Made by a program: the position numbers and the translations under genes. The notes beneath the pieces are model-generated. The model was given only the letters and a program-made list of their open reading frames with translations, was not told the DNA's origin and made no database searches. 64,000 nucleotides of DNA, taken from positions 12,083,121 through 12,147,120 of the forward strand of contig NC_061077.1 of the NCBI RefSeq assembly GCF_021917145.1, in the 5' to 3' direction. Shown piece after piece: positions 49,501-63,219 of the stretch (position 1 is its first letter; each line of letters starts with the position of its first letter). The DNA is from Hypomesus transpacificus. Taxonomy: Eukaryota > Chordata > Actinopteri > Osmeriformes > Osmeridae.

Positions 49501-50680
49501 TCCGGAACCTACTGTTGGGAGAGCTTGATCCAACACTTCAGGACAAGCCTGGACAAGATGAGCAAGAAGAGGGCAGGAACCCTAGTAAGTGACAGTCTAC
49601 ATATCAAGCAACAATGGGCAGGGGCCTGGCACATGATTGGGAAAGTTACTAAATTGAGCCGTATACACCACAGAACGACCTGGAGATACCGGATAGGGAG
49701 CAGAAAGGAACATCTGAGCTCTTAACAGGCAAACGTCAGGGTGCCAAGATGTCTGGAGAGAGGTGGGACACCAGGTTCTCCTCAGACAGGAAAAGGCTGA
49801 GAAGTTCACAACCGCATTCAGCAAAGTACCTCACACAGGGAGGAGCGAGGAGGAAGACAGGGTTGCTGTTAGACAGTGAGAGTGAGCTACAGGCACTCAA
49901 GTACTCAAGAAACACAACATTTGAGAAGCGATATGACACACCAGCTTCGGAGGAAGTTGGCGCCACACAGCTGAACGTGGCCGAGGGGCCGTTCCACTCT
50001 GGGACACGAGGCGGAGGCAGCCACTCCAGAGACGCTCTGAGTCGAAAGTCAAGTCAACACAGCCACAAAGACGAGTCACGTCATGAACCCCCTGTAAGAA
50101 CCGACATTTTGAATTACAGCCAATTGTGTTTCATGTTCTCATTTTCATTTTGTAGTTGGAAAAAAACGACAAACGCGTTATTGTTGAGAATTGCATGGAA
50201 TATGGCCAAAGTATTTACTGTCTTCTGTGTAGGACTTCTGTGTGTAATCAAAGCTGATGAAGTTTAACGTAAATATAACTTGGCTATCTGGAAAGCAACT
50301 GATCCCACAGTGTATAGGATCTCACTCAGTGGCGGACTCAAATAGGGAACAGTCACATACAGACCACTGTAAGGGCACTGCATCCCATTTTCTTTACTGA
50401 AAGGGCACTCATTAAGACGTGTTATCATTGTCTTGCTCTGCAGGGCACATCATCATCATTTATTGCATGAAGGGGCATCCAAGCTGGCACTCAAGCATTA
50501 TTTCCCCATGTAAAATGCAGCCAACAGGGCACTTGCTCTAGTTTTTGCCACTCTAGAGGACACTTAAGCGATGCCTTTTCCAACCCCGTGCCCCTCCCCT
50601 CTGAATCCACCAGTGGTTCTGTCCCATTGTTTCGAGGTTTTGAGTGTTTCTCATTCAAATGTATTGAATGAGAAACACAC
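49500..50680. other. no recognised gene
   Basis: A 172-codon open frame at 49749-50267 has no recognisable domain or good exon borders and may be the end of the Gypsy remnant. Nothing else is evident. Confidence 0.35.
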
Positions 50681-50682
50681 TC

Positions 50683-50900
50683 CCCACCTCCCTCCCTCCC
50701 TCCCCACCTCCCTCCCCACCTCCCTCTCCCTCCCTTCCCACCTCCCCACCTCCCTCCCTCCCTCTCCCTCCCTCCCCACCTCCCTCCCTCTCCCTCCCTC
50801 CCTCCCCACTTCCCTCTCTCTCCCTCCCTCCCCACCTCCCTCCCTCTCCCTCCCTCCCCACCTCCCTCTCCCTCCCCACCTCCCTCCCTCCCTCCCTGTC
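50683..50900. repeat. CCCTCC-rich minisatellite
   Basis: Irregular repeats of CTCCCTCCC and CCCCACCT on the plus strand. Long open frames on both strands here are low-complexity artefacts. Confidence 0.9.
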
Positions 50901-50984
50901 TATTCCCCTAACCTGCTCTTGCGTGCCGAATTTGTTGCACCAAAGAACCACAATAGAGGATATATCTTCCCCTACTTTGCAGGT

Positions 50985-50991
50985 CCATACA

Positions 50992-51023
<32 letters not shown>

Positions 51024-51058
51024 TACACACACACGTACACACATACAAACACACAAAA
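50985..51058. repeat. CA microsatellite
   Basis: Interrupted (CA)n tract. Confidence 0.9.
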
Positions 51059-51059
51059 A

Positions 51060-53095
51060 CTCACATAATACACTGCCCTCCTTCCTCAAGCCAGACCGTG
51101 TGCAATTTGATGTGTGCTCACGCGTGATAAATGAAATTACCGTGCCTTCATGCAAGGATCCAAGGCCCCAACTGTAAACCCCACGGTTTTAGATTAGCCA
51201 GCGAGCATGTTTTGGCCCCCTCCTGGGCCAGTAGCAGATGCAATTTAGCACCAGGGTATTGGCCACACATGATTTACACACACAGTCGAGAAGATATTTG
51301 CTCATGGTGTGTCGGTGGTGGATTTAGATTTAGTTTCCCAATTAAAGTTAAAAAAATAATTAGCAGTCCACCTAGAGAATTCCAACTGGCAGGGCTTGAG
51401 TGAGAATATGTTCCTTGCTGTGCTCTACGGCTACTTAGGCGATGTTTGCTTATTTTGTAACAATTATGCTGAAACACATTGCACATACATATTTTTTTAT
51501 TTATTATTGAACAATGGCGAAATGTGTCTGGATTTTTGTTGAATTTAGCTGCATTGTGTTAGTTTTGCCAGCAGGTGGCGATCTGTGGATTGAAGCATTG
51601 CCAGAAATGACGATCAGTAGCCTATGCATCCTGCCAAGAGTTTGATTCTCCATTTCAGTGGGGGGGGTAAGTGTAAGTGAAAAACTCGCCCGGGGCATCA
51701 AATGTGCTAGGACCGCCACTGCCTGGCATGTATTCAATTTCATGTTGCAGGCATGTTTCATGGTTGACCGGTTGATGTGTGTGTGCATCTTGTCAGTTGT
51801 GGCTCGTGTCTGAACATTTCATTACTCTTTGAAACATTGTAAAAGTAGTTTTGCACAGACCAAAAAACACAGTTCTGGAAACTCATCCGCTTCAAGAGAA
51901 GGTTATATTGCTACCAATGATTTTGAATGGCGGATAGCAGAGAATGGGGGAAGGGAATTGGAGACTGTGGAGCAGTTCATTAATAAGAAGTACTTTGGGT
52001 GTGTGTGAGCCAAAATGTCGTCAGCCTAAAACAGGCAGACTGCTGCTCTGGGTATAAATCACAGTATTACTGCCCTCTCAGATGGAGAAATGATATAAGC
52101 TTACTTCTCTACCCTTCCCCATATGAGAGAGGGATGTAGAGTGAGTTCATTAGTATAATCGGTTTAATGTCCCTAATTGGGTGAATGGAGATATTTTGTT
52201 CTGGGGGGATTGATGACAGTGATTAACCATTTCCATGGCAGAGTGCAGCAAGCACTTGCTCCATTCATTCTTTGTGAACTGTCTGAGAATCTGATCCAAT
52301 GACACTGGGGGAGAAAGAGAGCTTTTGGATTTTTTACAGTTTTTATCAGTAAGGAAATGGTTTGAACAGCCATATCAGATATTTGACATTGTAATCGTCT
52401 TTAGTGAAGAAACTACAGTACTACTATGGGGTGTTTGAGAAGTCGTAATTGGAGTTTCGGACCCTGACACAGTAACCAATCTCAGAACAATACTGCAGGA
52501 CAGAGCTTAGAATTCCACCAGTCATGTATGACGACTCAAGAAGTGGATCTTGTGATTCTCCCCACCCCCCTCCAAACTTCAAGGATGACTGGTTTTACCC
52601 CTCATGTATTTATTGTGTCCTCATGTCTCTAACGTCTCCCATACATAACACTTAACAGAGGCTGATAGAAAGAGGCCCCCGGCGACGAGCGCCCCGCGCC
52701 GCGTACGGTGTTATGTGTTTGTCAGAGGATGTCTGGCTTGTCATCACCCTGAGATCAGGGAGCTATTTCTGCCCTGCCTGTGAGGAGCGTGTCTGAGGAG
52801 GAGAGGAACCCAACGTCCTCAGCTGGTGAAGCCTACCCCAGATGACTAACCTCAACCGTTGTCGAGATGCTGCTTCCTGGGGGAGGGGGGATGGGGGGGG
52901 ATAAGTGTTTTATGGTGTTTCTTCTGTGTGGTTACAGGTTGAGGGTTTTTGTCAGTGATCTGATATGAGGAGGACGGCGTGTGAATGGAATTGGTGAGAT
53001 CGTCCTCAGGGAGATAAATGTTCTTCTGGGACACTACTGGGCTCAGCTGGTCAATAAGCCCAGGTAAGAGATGACCCCTTAAGTTATACACGCAC
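51060..53095. other. no recognised gene
   Basis: Mostly unique DNA without an exon chain. 52650-52850 is GC-rich and complex in composition and could be conserved non-coding sequence, but no test was possible. Confidence 0.35.
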
Positions 53096-53123
53096 ACGCA
53101 CTCTCTCTCTCTGTGTCTCTCTG

Positions 53124-53160
<37 letters not shown>
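53096..53160. repeat. CT microsatellite
   Basis: (CT)n with a few GT interruptions. Confidence 0.9.
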
Positions 53161-53161
<1 letters not shown>

Positions 53162-53342
53162 ACACACTCCCCATAGAGAGAGGCCTCACAATGCAAATGC
53201 AGAGTGACAGTCTGTCTACTCGAAAGGTTAGACTGGGTTTAGCTACGGACAAGCCCTCTACCTTTCATCCCCAGGCCTCCCTCACCTCCCCACAGGGACA
53301 TAAACCCATCCCCTACACCCCCATCCTTGCCTGGCCCAGCAG

Positions 53343-53665
53343 TGGACATAGTGTGGGCATAGTGTGGGCATAGTGTAGGCATAGTGTGGGCATAGTGTGG
53401 GCATAGTGTGGACATAGTGTGGACATAGTGTGGGCATAGTGTGGGCATAGTGTGGACATAGTGTGGGCATAGTGTGGGCATAGTGTGGGCATAGTGTGGA
53501 CATAGTGTGGGCATAGTGTGGACATAGTGTAGGCATAGTGTGGGCATAGTGTGGACATAGTGTGGGCATAGTGTGGACATAGTGTGGACATAGTGTGGGC
53601 ATAGTGTGGACATAGTGTGGGCATAATGTGGGCATAGTGTGGACATAGTGTGGACATAGTGGGCA
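53343..53665. repeat. 11-bp minisatellite
   Basis: About 29 units of CATAGTGTGG plus G or A. Because 11 is not a multiple of 3 and the unit lacks minus-strand stops, all three minus frames stay open (repeating Cys-Pro-His-Tyr). These are not genes. Confidence 0.95.
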
Positions 53666-54419
53666 TCTTGAACCTCACAGTGATATGTAGGTACACAGCT
53701 CTGGATCCAGGCAGGAAGAAAGGATTATAGATCGTTAATTGCTTCCTTCCTTAGGCAGGATGTTTGATGTTGCACTGTTTTGGTCGTGTTGCTAACAGAT
53801 TTCTGATATCGTCCTGGATGTCGGGCCCCTCTAGGTTTAAGCCTGGGAAGGAGTTAGCAACCATGTGGCTATCCTCTAAGGGCAGCCAGGCAAAGTCATT
53901 TGCAGAAGTTGACAAAAGCTGATGCAAAACCCCTTCCTTTTTGCATGTCAACCATTTGCAGCCATCGTTACCGCTGATATCTTATGACTCCTTTCACTAA
54001 TGTCGCTTTTGTCAATCCCTCTCTTCCCTCCAAGCCTCTCTGTTTTTTCAGAACGGAATGTCAGGCAGCCATAGCGATGGAACTCAGATATGTGCTCGGA
54101 TGTAAACCCGGCTGATCGGAGGCCCCGGCGAGGATCTGGTCATGTCTGTCAGATGGACGAGCGCCCGCCACAGCACTCAGACCATGAGGACGAAACTCAA
54201 TCAGAGTCATTTCCCATCAATTAGCAAGTGATTAACGCCAGGTCAGAGTCGGCTGGGCGACCTTACAGACCATAATGAGTTTAACTGGATCAATGGACCA
54301 TTGAGGCACAGCAGCAAAAAGCTGCCCTGCTCAGACCAGACCAGACCTGCTTCAGCTGGAGAGATAATATTCAGACCAAGCTGTAGGAGACACCAGGCTG
54401 ACTGGGGAGGCCGCTCCCC

Positions 54420-54672
54420 TCCCCATCTCTTTGTCTTCCTCTCTTTCTTTCTCTTTTTTCTTTAGCTCCTCTCTCTCGGTCTCTGTCATTCATTCTCTCG
54501 CTCTCTCTCTTTCTCTGTCTCTCACTCTCGCGCTCTCTTTCTGTCTCTTTCTCTCGCTCTCTCTTTCTCTCTCTGTCTGTCTCTGTTTCTCTCTGGCTGT
54601 CTCTCTTTCTCTCACTCTCTCTTTTTCTGTCTGTCTCTGTTTCTCTCTGTCTATCTCTTTCTCTCTGCGCCA
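54420..54672. repeat. CT-rich simple sequence
   Basis: Irregular CTCTCT/CTGTCT tract. The Arg/Glu-rich minus frames across it are artefacts. Confidence 0.9.
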
Positions 54673-55009
54673 AGCTATTGATCTTTCCATCTCCGTGTCT
54701 CTATCAGTCCATATGGGATAAAAGAGATTAAATGGGGCAGAAGTGATCTTAGCTGTCATTTTTCTTATCATTATTTACAGGAAGATGTCTTGTTTTTCAC
54801 AATCTGTGGTGAACACATGCAAGCACACAAACTTTTCCTTTCTCTAGAAGGTTCTCTATGGTACAGAGCTTCCAGAACAGACCTCTCCCTTTCAGTCTAC
54901 CGGTCCATCCAGCTCATTATTCCTCCTATTCTCCTCTTCCTGTCTTTCTGAGCCACCAGTCTGCTTCCTATGTACTCGTTTGTCTTATTAGCTTTTTAGA
55001 CTAATGGTG

Positions 55010-55025
55010 TTCTCTCTCTTTCTCT

Positions 55026-55108
<83 letters not shown>

Positions 55109-55120
55109 CCTCTCTCTCCT
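55010..55120. repeat. compound CT-CA microsatellite
   Basis: (CT)n followed by about 29 CA units and a short CT tail. Confidence 0.95.
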
Positions 55121-56150
55121 GTCTCTCTCCTTCATATATTCTGCTGACAGCATCCTCTTTTTCCTGCATCCCCAGTGTTCAAGTTGTTCACTCCTACCCT
55201 CTCCCTTTCTCAATGCCTCCATACCCCCCTCGCTCTCATATATTATCTACCCGTCCGCTTGCCAGTAACTCACTTACAGTAAACTCAGAAGGAGAGAGTA
55301 GGTGAGGTAAGAGAACAGGAGAAGAGAACAAAAGACGTCATACACACTTGCTCCATCGAAAGAGGGATGGTCAAAGATGGATAGGCGAATTGAGCAACAG
55401 AGAATGGATTAAAGACAAGTACGGCTAAAATCATTTCAACTGTGCCCGTATTTAATGTGTTTCACCCCATCCTTATTAAGCAAATGACTAGGCGAGGAAA
55501 TGGTGTGTGATTGGACAATCCAGTTTGAGTGGTCGTTGAAGAGTATGTTCCCTGTGTATCAGTGGAAGGAAGCAGAGAGCGAGAGAGAGAAATATCCGAG
55601 GGACACATTACCACTATTGATCCCTCTAAACAGTGCCTCGTACAAGCTTCGCGCACATTCTTTGGTCCACTCTGTCCCCTTAAGCTGCTAAATATTGCAT
55701 GTTCGATTTTACTGAGGTTTAACAGCAAGGTCTTAATAAGGAGCTAAGTTGTGTCTTAGGTTCAGCCCTTCCTCTGGCTGCAGTTGCACTTCCAATCAGC
55801 TGTGGACTTCAGCTTAGCAAACGCTAACCTCACTCTAACGTTATTCTTGTCCGTCGTAACACGTCCAGGACTATGTTGAACCTTACGTTTCCTGGTCTGC
55901 TGTGATCTTAACGTGTTAGAACCTTTCTCTCAGCCTCCCAGTCTGCTCCCAGAGTCACATGGCTGGTGTCCAGATGTTTCACCTGGCCCTTTGTGTGCGT
56001 GTCTGTCATCAATCATCCGTCCTGCTTGGCTCCGCTGGCATCGCCCAGTCTTTGTCTGGCGTGTCCTGGTGGCACTGTTGACAGAGGGGCACGCTGCCAC
56101 CCTCACACTGAGCTGTGCTGGGGTGGCACAGCCGACAACTGGCCAGTTGA
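55121..56150. other. no recognised gene
   Basis: Unique sequence without recognisable exons or repeats. Confidence 0.35.
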
Positions 56151-56790
56151 TTTATTAGTTTATTTGATTTAACCTTTATTTCACCAGGTGAGCCCATTGA
56201 GAACATATTCTCATTTGGGGCGACCTGGCCAAGACAAAGCGTAAATGCAAGACAACATATACTTACCTCAAAATACAAGGCACAAAATACAAAATGAGGT
56301 ACGGATTGAATAAAATAAAAATAAAACAGGACACAATCTATATACAGATAGGGCAGATAGATAACCCTATGCCAAGATTACAGATGAGCGAGAAAGACAG
56401 GCTGAAATTGTAAAATGCAATACAGGGCATTATACTGTACAGTGAAAGGAGCAGTGCAGATCAAAAATGCAAGTCTGCCATGGCATTACAGAAATAAGTA
56501 GGCACGGCTATGTGCAGCGACAAATGTGCGCATGATAGAGGAGAACTAACACGTACAATGCAAGGCCAGTTGCTCTGATAGACGTTTTTTTACAAGCATG
56601 AAGAGGAATAAGGCTCTCCAATTTCAGGGTTTTTTGTCATTTGTTCCAGTCATTGGCAGCTGAGAACTGGAAGGATAGCGGCCACAGGAGGTGAGGACTT
56701 TTGGGGTGACCAGAGAGATGTACCTGCCTGAGTGCAGGATAAGACAGGAAGTGACCAGGGAGCAGAGATACAGAGGTGCTTTGCCTAACA
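56150..56790. mobile_element. teleost interspersed repeat
   Basis: Starts with TTTAACCTTTATTTCACCAG and ends with a segment (GGTGACCAGAGAGATGTACC) that I recall from widespread fish repeats. The class (LINE tail or DNA transposon) is not certain and no coding sequence is visible. Confidence 0.5.
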
Positions 56791-57220
56791 ATTCAGTTCA
56801 ATGAGACTGGACTGGATTGCTCAATCCCACGACAGGTTTGGAGGAATGTGGGACGATGTGGGTACATTTATGTAGTTGTATTTTATTCCTTAACTTTTTT
56901 GTGACTTTCTTTATTTCATGCTCTTGCACATATTTTAACGGGTTCTGTTCGGTTAAGGTTTATTTGAATGTCCAGTTTGGTGGTGTTGTCATCGAACTCT
57001 CTTTCCAGGACTAAAGAGAGCGTGTGTTCAGTGGCAGCTCATGTCGTCAGCCCTCCAGACGGTCAGTGAGCAGCGCTCATGGTCTCCGTCATGGTGCCGC
57101 TATCACCATCACTATCGCCATCCCTGCTATCATGTCACAGACACCCAGCCAGCCTCCTACTCAAGATGATGCCGCATTTCCTGATTATCAGTGTTTTTCT
57201 GCATTTTCCTGTTCCTGACA

Positions 57221-57270
57221 CCCCCCCCCCCCCACCAGCACCACCACTCCCCCCACCCCCCGCCCCAGCA
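57221..57270. repeat. C-rich low-complexity tract
   Basis: Runs of C and CCACCA within 57221-57270. Open frames here read as Pro-rich artefacts. Confidence 0.8.
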
Positions 57271-57684
57271 CACATGAAAGACGTCAGGGATCGTTTTCAC
57301 ATGCGCCATGTTACGTAACGTGTGTCTGAACGCCGGCGTTTCTTGTGATTACACACCAGTTATTAATGGAAGCCCCATAGATACCGTGTCCTAGTGATGC
57401 CCCATGTCCATTAAATATGTGAGATCATGTGGGCTCGTTAAACCATATAGATCATTACCACCATCATAAAGACTCATTCACATTACCTGTACAAGCTGTG
57501 AGCTTCAACACTCAGTGATTTGGGGACAGGTTAAGAGAGCTATGGCTATAGACTGTATATGCTAATGAGTGTGTTATACTGGCACTGTATGGCAGCATAT
57601 AGGAAGAAGCTAAACTGAGCTATGCTAACTGCTCTCTCTGGCTGCTGCAACTGCTGGAACCTGGCCCTGCTAATCCCAGCCAGC

Positions 57685-57685
<1 letters not shown>

Positions 57686-57770
<85 letters not shown>
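57686..57770. repeat. GA microsatellite
   Basis: About 40 GA units. A second GA run lies at 57886-57936. Confidence 0.95.
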
Positions 57771-57771
<1 letters not shown>

Positions 57772-57886
57772 GTTGTATACTGCATGAAGAAGAGAAGGGA
57801 GGGATGGAGGGGTGGAGGGGTGCACCGGGGGAATGAAGAGAGAGGAAGGAGGGAGGGAAGACAATAAAGGAATGGTCAGATTCCTC

Positions 57887-57939
<53 letters not shown>

Positions 57940-57989
57940 GGAGAGAAGGAAGGAGGGAGGGAACAGGATGGGGAGCGGCAAAGGCAGAG

Positions 57990-58266
57990 AAAAAGGGTGA
58001 TGTCACCTCCAGCAGCCAGCCAATCAGAGCCAGGCAAGGAGGGATTGGAGGGAGGGGATGGGAGGGGGAGAAAGAGCGCGGCCGTGAAGAGGGTGTGTTT
58101 TTCTATCACTGCAGCATCAGCAGAGAGGAGAGGGCACAATCAATTTGATAGAGAGGAGGAAGAAAAGGGAGGAAAAACTGAAGATAAGAGAAAGAAAGGT
58201 GGACGCGGGGAGTCGCCCAGAGGAAAAGAATAATCCCAGAGGCCATCTTTAAAAACCTGTGGAGAG
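57990..58266 (+). other. candidate 5' untranslated exon
   Basis: A purine-rich stretch with GC-rich pieces (AAAGAGCGCGGCCGTG; GGTGGACGCGGGGAGTCGCC) ends at GGAGAG|GTGAGG, a good donor. It looks like a first exon of a plus-strand gene extending right. There is no protein support. Confidence 0.25.
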
Positions 58267-58500
58267 GTGAGGGAGAAAGAATGAGGGATGACAGAGTTTG
58301 TCGTTAACAAGAAAGCTTGCTAATAAGGAGCATTAATTGTGTGTGTGTGTGTGCATGTGTGTGTGTGGGTTGGGGGGCAGAGATGTTGGGGAACGTGGAG
58401 GACTGTGGCAACACACCTTTGGTAACATCTGCAGCTTAACTCAAGCAGCACAAGATGGTAGCCTGTAAAAGTAGCCTCTATGGATGTATACATTTACTGT

Positions 58501-59000
58501 NNNNNNNNNNNNNNNNNNNNNNNNNNNNNNNNNNNNNNNNNNNNNNNNNNNNNNNNNNNNNNNNNNNNNNNNNNNNNNNNNNNNNNNNNNNNNNNNNNNN
58601 NNNNNNNNNNNNNNNNNNNNNNNNNNNNNNNNNNNNNNNNNNNNNNNNNNNNNNNNNNNNNNNNNNNNNNNNNNNNNNNNNNNNNNNNNNNNNNNNNNNN
58701 NNNNNNNNNNNNNNNNNNNNNNNNNNNNNNNNNNNNNNNNNNNNNNNNNNNNNNNNNNNNNNNNNNNNNNNNNNNNNNNNNNNNNNNNNNNNNNNNNNNN
58801 NNNNNNNNNNNNNNNNNNNNNNNNNNNNNNNNNNNNNNNNNNNNNNNNNNNNNNNNNNNNNNNNNNNNNNNNNNNNNNNNNNNNNNNNNNNNNNNNNNNN
58901 NNNNNNNNNNNNNNNNNNNNNNNNNNNNNNNNNNNNNNNNNNNNNNNNNNNNNNNNNNNNNNNNNNNNNNNNNNNNNNNNNNNNNNNNNNNNNNNNNNNN
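58501..59000. other. assembly gap (500 N)
   Basis: Exactly 500 Ns, a fixed-size scaffolding gap; the true distance is unknown. Open frames crossing it are meaningless. Confidence 1.
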
Positions 59001-61704
59001 GGGTGTGTCAAATGGGGCTCTGACTGACATGATGTACGTGGAGAGGGACAGAAAAAGAAATAGAAAAGGATTTAAAGAACAAATGAAGAAGAACAGAATG
59101 GAGAGGAGCAGGTGTGATTGGGCAGGTTGTAAAGGCAGTTGGGTGTTTTTTGGGATTGTGATCAAAGAGAAAGCAGGGGTTTCAATCAGGAGTATGATGG
59201 AGGGAGACAATAAAGATTGTATGTATTGTATGTTTAGAGCCTTCTTACCAGTCACTAGACATCGCTAACAGAAAAGGATCACTCCCCTCAGATCTGGAGC
59301 ACACTTCAAAACTCCTCTCATCATTTCTTCTCACTTTCTCTCTGTCCTGGTCTTTCTCAGCCTCCATATTTTCATCTTTCCACCGCCTCCGTTTACTTGA
59401 AAAGTGGGGTTTCAGTCGTCGCATTCTGTTCCTGCAGCACACCTAAACAAACCTCCAGACTCCTAATCAGAATAATGGATGCTTGAATTTTTTATAGGAC
59501 TTCCCAGAAACCCCCCTTTTGAGACAACAACCAATCAAGAGAAGTCACTTATATAATTGACCCTGGTGATGGAGGAGCGGGGGTACAAATAATGATTCAA
59601 TTAAATTGATATGCTTGAATTTTCTTTTTAGAGTGAATTTCACTAAGGAGCCTTGGGAGGCAAATATGAGATTGTCTCAAAAAAGTGATGAAAGTGCAAC
59701 CTCGTAAAACGTATGATTCCAAATCTCTGTCATTGCATTATCTGAGCATGGAGTCCATTCATTTGACGTGTTGACCTCTGCAGCTGCGGTCACACAAAGA
59801 ACCAGTTAGAAGTTGGCAGAAAAAAAAGCTTTTTGGTGTGAAACGTATTACATAAAATGGGAAATGACCATTAATTGTATATTTTTGTTTTGTGAACAAA
59901 ACGGTTTCAGTGGAACTCCATGAAAGGAGGCGTAGACCACTGGAGCCAGAGATAAGACAGAAGATGGGCCTGTGTAGATGAGAGAGTAACGAGAGAATGA
60001 AGGGAGACGAAGAGAAACTCTGTGTCCGCCTTTCAGAGATGCTGACCACTTCCTCCCTCTCGCTCTGTCACCCCTGCCACAATTATATCTGTCTATGACT
60101 TACAAAGAATTCCCCCTCTTCCCATCCTCCACGGGTCAAGCCTTATAAAAGAGGCTTTATTGACCAAATCAATGACCCCCAAATATCTCTCAATCACTCC
60201 TCTGTGTGGTACAGTTCACAAAGACCTCACAACTTTGGGTGTGTGTGGCGTGTTTGTGTGTTGACTGTCAAGAAAGTGACTGTCTTCTGTGGGCAGTCTA
60301 CGTGTGTGCGTCACTGTCAAGTGATGGTGAAAAGAAGCCATGACTGGTTAACAGTCAGTGATGTTGACTAAGTCTTGGCATTTACGGCTATCCCCACTGA
60401 AATTCTCCATCCAGGTTTACCGTGTACGCATTAGCATGGGATGTCGGACGGTGATTCCGCCATGCAAACATCAAGTATGTCTTCACTGTCATGGTGATTC
60501 GTCTCTACGGGGTAAGAAATGTGTGACGTGAGGTCAAATGTCAAGTGTGCCTTCCAGTTTTTTTTCCTTGCAAAAAGAGAGAGAGAGACGGCGAAAAAGA
60601 AAGGAGAGAACCGTCTTTAAAAATCAGCCCCTTCGCCTCACGTTATTCATAGAAATATAGAATGACATATCATATGATTGCTTTTCTGAATAGCGGACAC
60701 CAATTATTTCACACTCCACACAATCTAGTAGTCTTCTATCTCTCTGGCTCTCCCAGCGAACCAGCCTCTGCAGTAGAAGTGTCTGGAAAGTGAACGAGAA
60801 GACAATTTATCTTATTCTGTCGCTGCGCGTCAAATTGATATTGGCATTTCCATGGGTGCAGTTATGTACCAGCTTCCTCCTTGTTCTGCCACGTCAGATT
60901 AGAGGTAGTAGAGTCAGATAAGAGGCAGTAGAAGCGCTGCTGGTTTCTGAGACATTGCCAGAATAAAAACCTAGCTGTCAACGTTTCATCTCTCTATCGT
61001 GTGACAGTGTTTTTTTTCTCTCCCGCCAGTTGTCATAAACGCTTCCGCTGTGTCAACCATGATATATTCATTAGCGTTGGATTACTGCGCGTGTGGGAGG
61101 GGATCTATTCTGTAGTGGATGTAATCCCCATACACTAGCCTAATTTAATCTCACCTACTGTGCCATTCCCATTTTTCACACACGCACGCACTCACACATG
61201 TACACACAAAAGAATCTCAGCATCACCACCACCATCGCAGGGGGGTAGCGAGGCTTAGGGGAAGAGACAGTAGAAATTTCCCAAATCCAGATGCTGCTGT
61301 TAGTTTTATGGCAGCCTGTTACATTTAGCCTATACAGTAGGCCTACGTATAACTTCATGCATCCTACACTATTATGTAATCAGCTTCAGGTGACTGCATA
61401 AAAGTTTTCTGCAAAACATTTGTCATGTCTGACTATTGTGGGTCGGGATGAGTGTATGAGGTTCAAATGATATACTATACTAAACTATACTTTAACATAC
61501 CATAGGACAGTGTACTTTACTAAACAGAACTACAGCGTACATGTGTGGAGAATACTATCCTACAGTCTTTCTCTATGTTACATTATCCTCCTCTTTGGAA
61601 AAGCCACAATATATTTAGCTGAGAAGGACTGTTAACCTGATGTACTTTAGCTGGGAAAATGCATGACATTTATGTCATGCACTTCAGCATGCTGTGTGGT
61701 CTGC

Positions 61705-61741
<37 letters not shown>

Positions 61742-63110
61742 TCTCTTTCCCCCGTCTCTCACTCTCTCCTCATCATACTGTAAATATCAAAGGTAAGGAG
61801 GTCGCCTACCTCACGTAGACACACACACACACACACCGCACAACCACCCACCTGAGCTTGGATCATCATCATCTTCATCATTTCATCATTGTGTTTTGCC
61901 TTCAGCTCCTTCACTTGTATGTTAGTTGATTGTTGTACAGTATTTGTGGGTGGCCCCCTAGAATTCCAATTTGTGTGGGTATGTGTGTGTGGTTGGAGCG
62001 AGTGCAATAGAGTGTGTGTGTAGGGGGGTCGTTGTAGAAATAATGAGGCGATGTATCCACCTATAAAACTGTCTGTTTGCATCAGTCCTGATCTCTTGAG
62101 CAGGCAAACTCAGCAGAACGGAAAGAGGGAAGGAAAACTGGACCCTCCTGTGTGTGTGTGTGTGTGTGTGTGTGCGCGTGCGTGTGTGTGTGCGGGTGTG
62201 TTTGTGTTTGTGTGTGTTTGCGTGTGTGTGTGTGCGTGCGTGCGTGGTCACGTGTGGAGATGTTTATTTATGTACGTCTTTGGGTGTGTATAAGTGCACA
62301 CTTGTAGTGAGGGTCAAAGAGTGGACAGGGAGGAGAAGAGAGGAGAGAAGCTCTCAGAGGAGAGAGGACACATGGTGGGAGAGGGGAGGGGAGAGGACCA
62401 TGGGAGAAAGGGAGGGAGAGACACTGGAGTGCAGATGGGGGAGAAGGGGATGGTAGGAGGAAATGGGGTAAAAAAAAGAAGGAAATCTAGAGCTAGAATG
62501 TGTGTAAGTGAGGGGGGGAGACTGGCCTGAATGAAAGGAGACGAGACAGACGGTCATGACATCACTAACACGCTTAATGAGGTAATTATACTGTTAGCCC
62601 CCCCCACTTCCCCAGCCCCCTCAGGCTAATGGGTGGGGTTGGGTGCCATGGCTGAGAGGGGTGTGTGTGTGTGGGTGCGCGTGCGTGCGTGTGTCAGTCA
62701 ACTATAGAATGGGGGTCTATTATGACTAACCTTTTAGCGATGGTTGCATGATTAGGAACTGAGGCTGCTCTTGGAAAAGACAGAAGAGAGATGGAGATGA
62801 TAGAAGTGTCTGAGAGTGTGTGTGAGAGAGAACATGGGGGATCCCTGGAGCTACTGAAATGTCACAGCACACAGACGAACCCCGCATGCACACCTGCCAT
62901 ATAACACACGTACACACACACATGCACACACACTGTTGTTCATCCTCCAACAGTATACTGCTTACTTTGTAACTGTAATGATACAACAGGGACATCTTGT
63001 CTTCCAGCAGACAGATACTGTATCTTTAACAAGGCACTGCAGGCAATCAAGTGTTCTGATGTTGAATACACATAGCTAAATTATCTGGTGTTACTGTGTA
63101 CCTGATATCA
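59001..63110. other. no recognised gene; simple repeats
   Basis: Contains CT repeats (61704-61746), GT repeats (62146-62250) and short GA-rich tracts in otherwise unique DNA. No exon chain or family match is visible on either strand. Confidence 0.45.
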
Positions 63111-63111
63111 G

Positions 63112-63219
<108 letters not shown>

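Noticed and set aside
49749-50267. 172-codon open frame as a protein gene
   Set aside because: No domain, splice or composition support; it lies beside a decayed Gypsy element.
53239-53696. Three overlapping minus-strand frames of Cys-Pro-His-Tyr repeats
   Set aside because: They are produced by an 11-bp minisatellite lacking stops in any minus frame.
54371-54771. Arg/Glu-rich or Ser/Leu-rich open frames
   Set aside because: They are translations of CT-rich simple sequence.
58455-59268. Open frames of 177-262 codons across the N run
   Set aside because: They consist almost entirely of unknown bases.
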